DNA of 64,000 nt, taken from assembly GCA_027923505.1 (NCBI GenBank), contig BROI01000021.1, positions 310,001 through 374,000 of the forward strand. The letters run 5' to 3'. Within the stretch, counting starts at the first letter, position 1, and each line of letters begins with the position of its first letter. The stretch is from Mayamaea pseudoterrestris. Taxonomy: Eukaryota; Bacillariophyta; Bacillariophyceae; Sellaphorales; Sellaphoraceae. Below are positions 63,192 through 64,000 of the stretch, piece after piece. The translations under genes and the position numbers were made by a program. Under the pieces are notes generated by a model that saw only the letters and a program-made list of their open reading frames with translations, made no database searches and was not told where the DNA came from.

Positions 63192-64000
63192 ATGGTCGTC
63201 CGCCTTCGAACGGCCAAGCATCATCAGGAGCGGCAAAACCACCCACTCGACGCGGTTGCAACGGAGAAGTCTCGAATGATATATTGGACGCCTCGTTGCT
63301 TGTCGATCATCATGGTCATGCTGCTTTTAGGAAGTCTGTCGCGTCGGCAACTCGCCTTGGGGGTGGTGGCGCGCCAACAATCCTCCGCACCAACCTACAA
63401 GACAATTCGCGCCCATGTAGTGCATCGGCATGGCGATCGGACTCCGATTACGCCACTTCTAGACGAGGAATACTGGAGGAAGACTTTGATTCGTGATGAA
63501 ATACTTGACAAGATTGCAGTGAACACCAAAGTTCTAGCACCAGCAGATACGAACAAGCACGCAGCCTCTGGCAGGGGACCGTTCGGAAAGCTGACGGAGC
63601 TTGGACTACTACAAATGATCAAAGTGGGAGGTACCTTGCGAGAAAGGTTCACGTCGGAGCAGATTCATGCTCGACTCGACGGAGCCAAACTTTTCCTTGA
63701 ACCACTTGGGGAGGTACATCCGACTGATTTGCAAGTCTACTGCACCAACTTTGAGCGAACCATTCAGTCAGTCCAAGGCTTGCTCGTCGGACTATTTCCA
63801 GATCCATCATCGACCACCGTCAATAGAATTTCCATTGATGCTCGCAATACCAACTGGATGATTCCTGATCCACAGCCTCGGCAGTCGCCGGAGCAATCCG
63901 ATTTGGAAAAGTCACTCTCATCGCGTCCACACATACTAGAGCGTGAACAAGATCTCAAACCACTAGCGATTCGCGCCACCAAAGCATTGAGACACTTGTT
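63192..64000 (+). CDS. Histidine acid phosphatase (ACP6-like), truncated by the window end
   Basis: Opens at 63192 in perfect Kozak context (gccaccATGG) and stays open to the window edge, 269 codons so far. The leader has a hydrophobic segment (LSIIMVMLLLGSL) near residues 37-50, so it is secreted or a type II membrane protein. The phosphohistidine motif is in HVVHRHGDRTPITP. FGKLTELGLLQMIKVGGTLR and YCTNFERTIQSVQGLLVGLF are the next conserved blocks of histidine acid phosphatases; the latter most resembles the lysophosphatidic-acid phosphatase ACP6/prostatic acid phosphatase group. The proton-donor HD motif lies beyond the window. Substrates could be phosphomonoesters or lysophosphatidate. 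The start is supported by the Kozak context and by the minisatellite promoter ending just upstream. Confidence 0.85.
   Translation, partial: MVVRLRTAKHHQERQNHPLDAVATEKSRMIYWTPRCLSIIMVMLLLGSLSRRQLALGVVARQQSSAPTYKTIRAHVVHRHGDRTPITPLLDEEYWRKTLIRDEILDKIAVNTKVLAPADTNKHAASGRGPFGKLTELGLLQMIKVGGTLRERFTSEQIHARLDGAKLFLEPLGEVHPTDLQVYCTNFERTIQSVQGLLVGLFPDPSSTTVNRISIDARNTNWMIPDPQPRQSPEQSDLEKSLSSRPHILEREQDLKPLAIRATKALRHL

Noticed and set aside
1-64000. Virus-like elements, LTRs or autonomous transposons.
   Set aside because: No reverse transcriptase, integrase, transposase or capsid-like frame and no long terminal repeats were seen anywhere in the window.

Overview
The window looks like nuclear DNA of a photosynthetic stramenopile, most likely a diatom or close relative. 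Genes are dense and lie on both strands. Introns are few and short (67 to 192 bp, GT-AG). Several predicted plastid proteins begin with a signal peptide followed by an aromatic residue (SHAFAP in the tocopherol methyltransferase; LAFTP, VFSFQA and ECFVLS in others), as expected for a secondary red plastid. PT-rich linkers, a coiled-coil IQ myosin, a short HSF and plastid-type ferredoxins fit this. The species cannot be named from sequence alone. I see no rRNA, CRISPR array, virus-like element or autonomous transposon.

Region by region. 0-12 kb: ankyrin/2OG-Fe(II) oxygenase (+), short-chain dehydrogenase (+), full-size ABCC transporter (+), secreted prolyl 4-hydroxylase with an unusual N-terminal domain (-), Siva-like zinc protein (+) and plastid-type prolyl 4-hydroxylase (+). 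12-23 kb: heat shock factor (+), nibrin/NBS1 (-), ApoD/Blc-type lipocalin (+), double GFA/CENP-V protein (-), UBA plus diverged MINDY-like protein (+) and 2Fe-2S ferredoxin (-). 23-34 kb: five-exon SMC4 (-), glutathione synthetase (+), UDP-glucose dehydrogenase (-), BEM46-type hydrolase (+) and gamma-tocopherol methyltransferase (-). 34-46 kb: myosin (+) and the CCR4-NOT scaffold CNOT1 (-). 46-56 kb: four-domain fasciclin (+), orphan with a tandem duplication (-), Hsp33 (+), RS-rich nuclear protein (-) and a MutS2-like ATPase with a reading-frame break (+). 56-64 kb: tRNA-His (-), giant coiled-coil protein (+), PDZ-ferredoxin fusion (-) and a histidine acid phosphatase cut by the window end (+).

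There are no operons. From the HSF gene onward, neighbours mostly alternate strand. Divergent pairs share 130-400 bp promoters and convergent pairs are separated by as little as 44 bp. Palindromic TGACGTCA elements sit in three promoters. A 42-bp minisatellite carrying ACGTCA/GCGTCA once per unit sits in a fourth, the ferredoxin/phosphatase promoter. Thiol and redox functions recur (glutathione synthetase, GFA-type protein, Hsp33, two ferredoxins, tocopherol methyltransferase), as do three separate prolyl-hydroxylase-fold proteins in the first 12 kb, but shared location does not prove shared function.

Strongest leads: a VHL-like domain fused to a prolyl 4-hydroxylase; a MINDY-like protein whose expected catalytic His is Leu; an SDR whose catalytic Tyr position is His; a stop-free 69-nt intron inside the myosin motor domain; the helically phased minisatellite promoter; and a plastid MutS2 lacking its clamp motif across a frame break.
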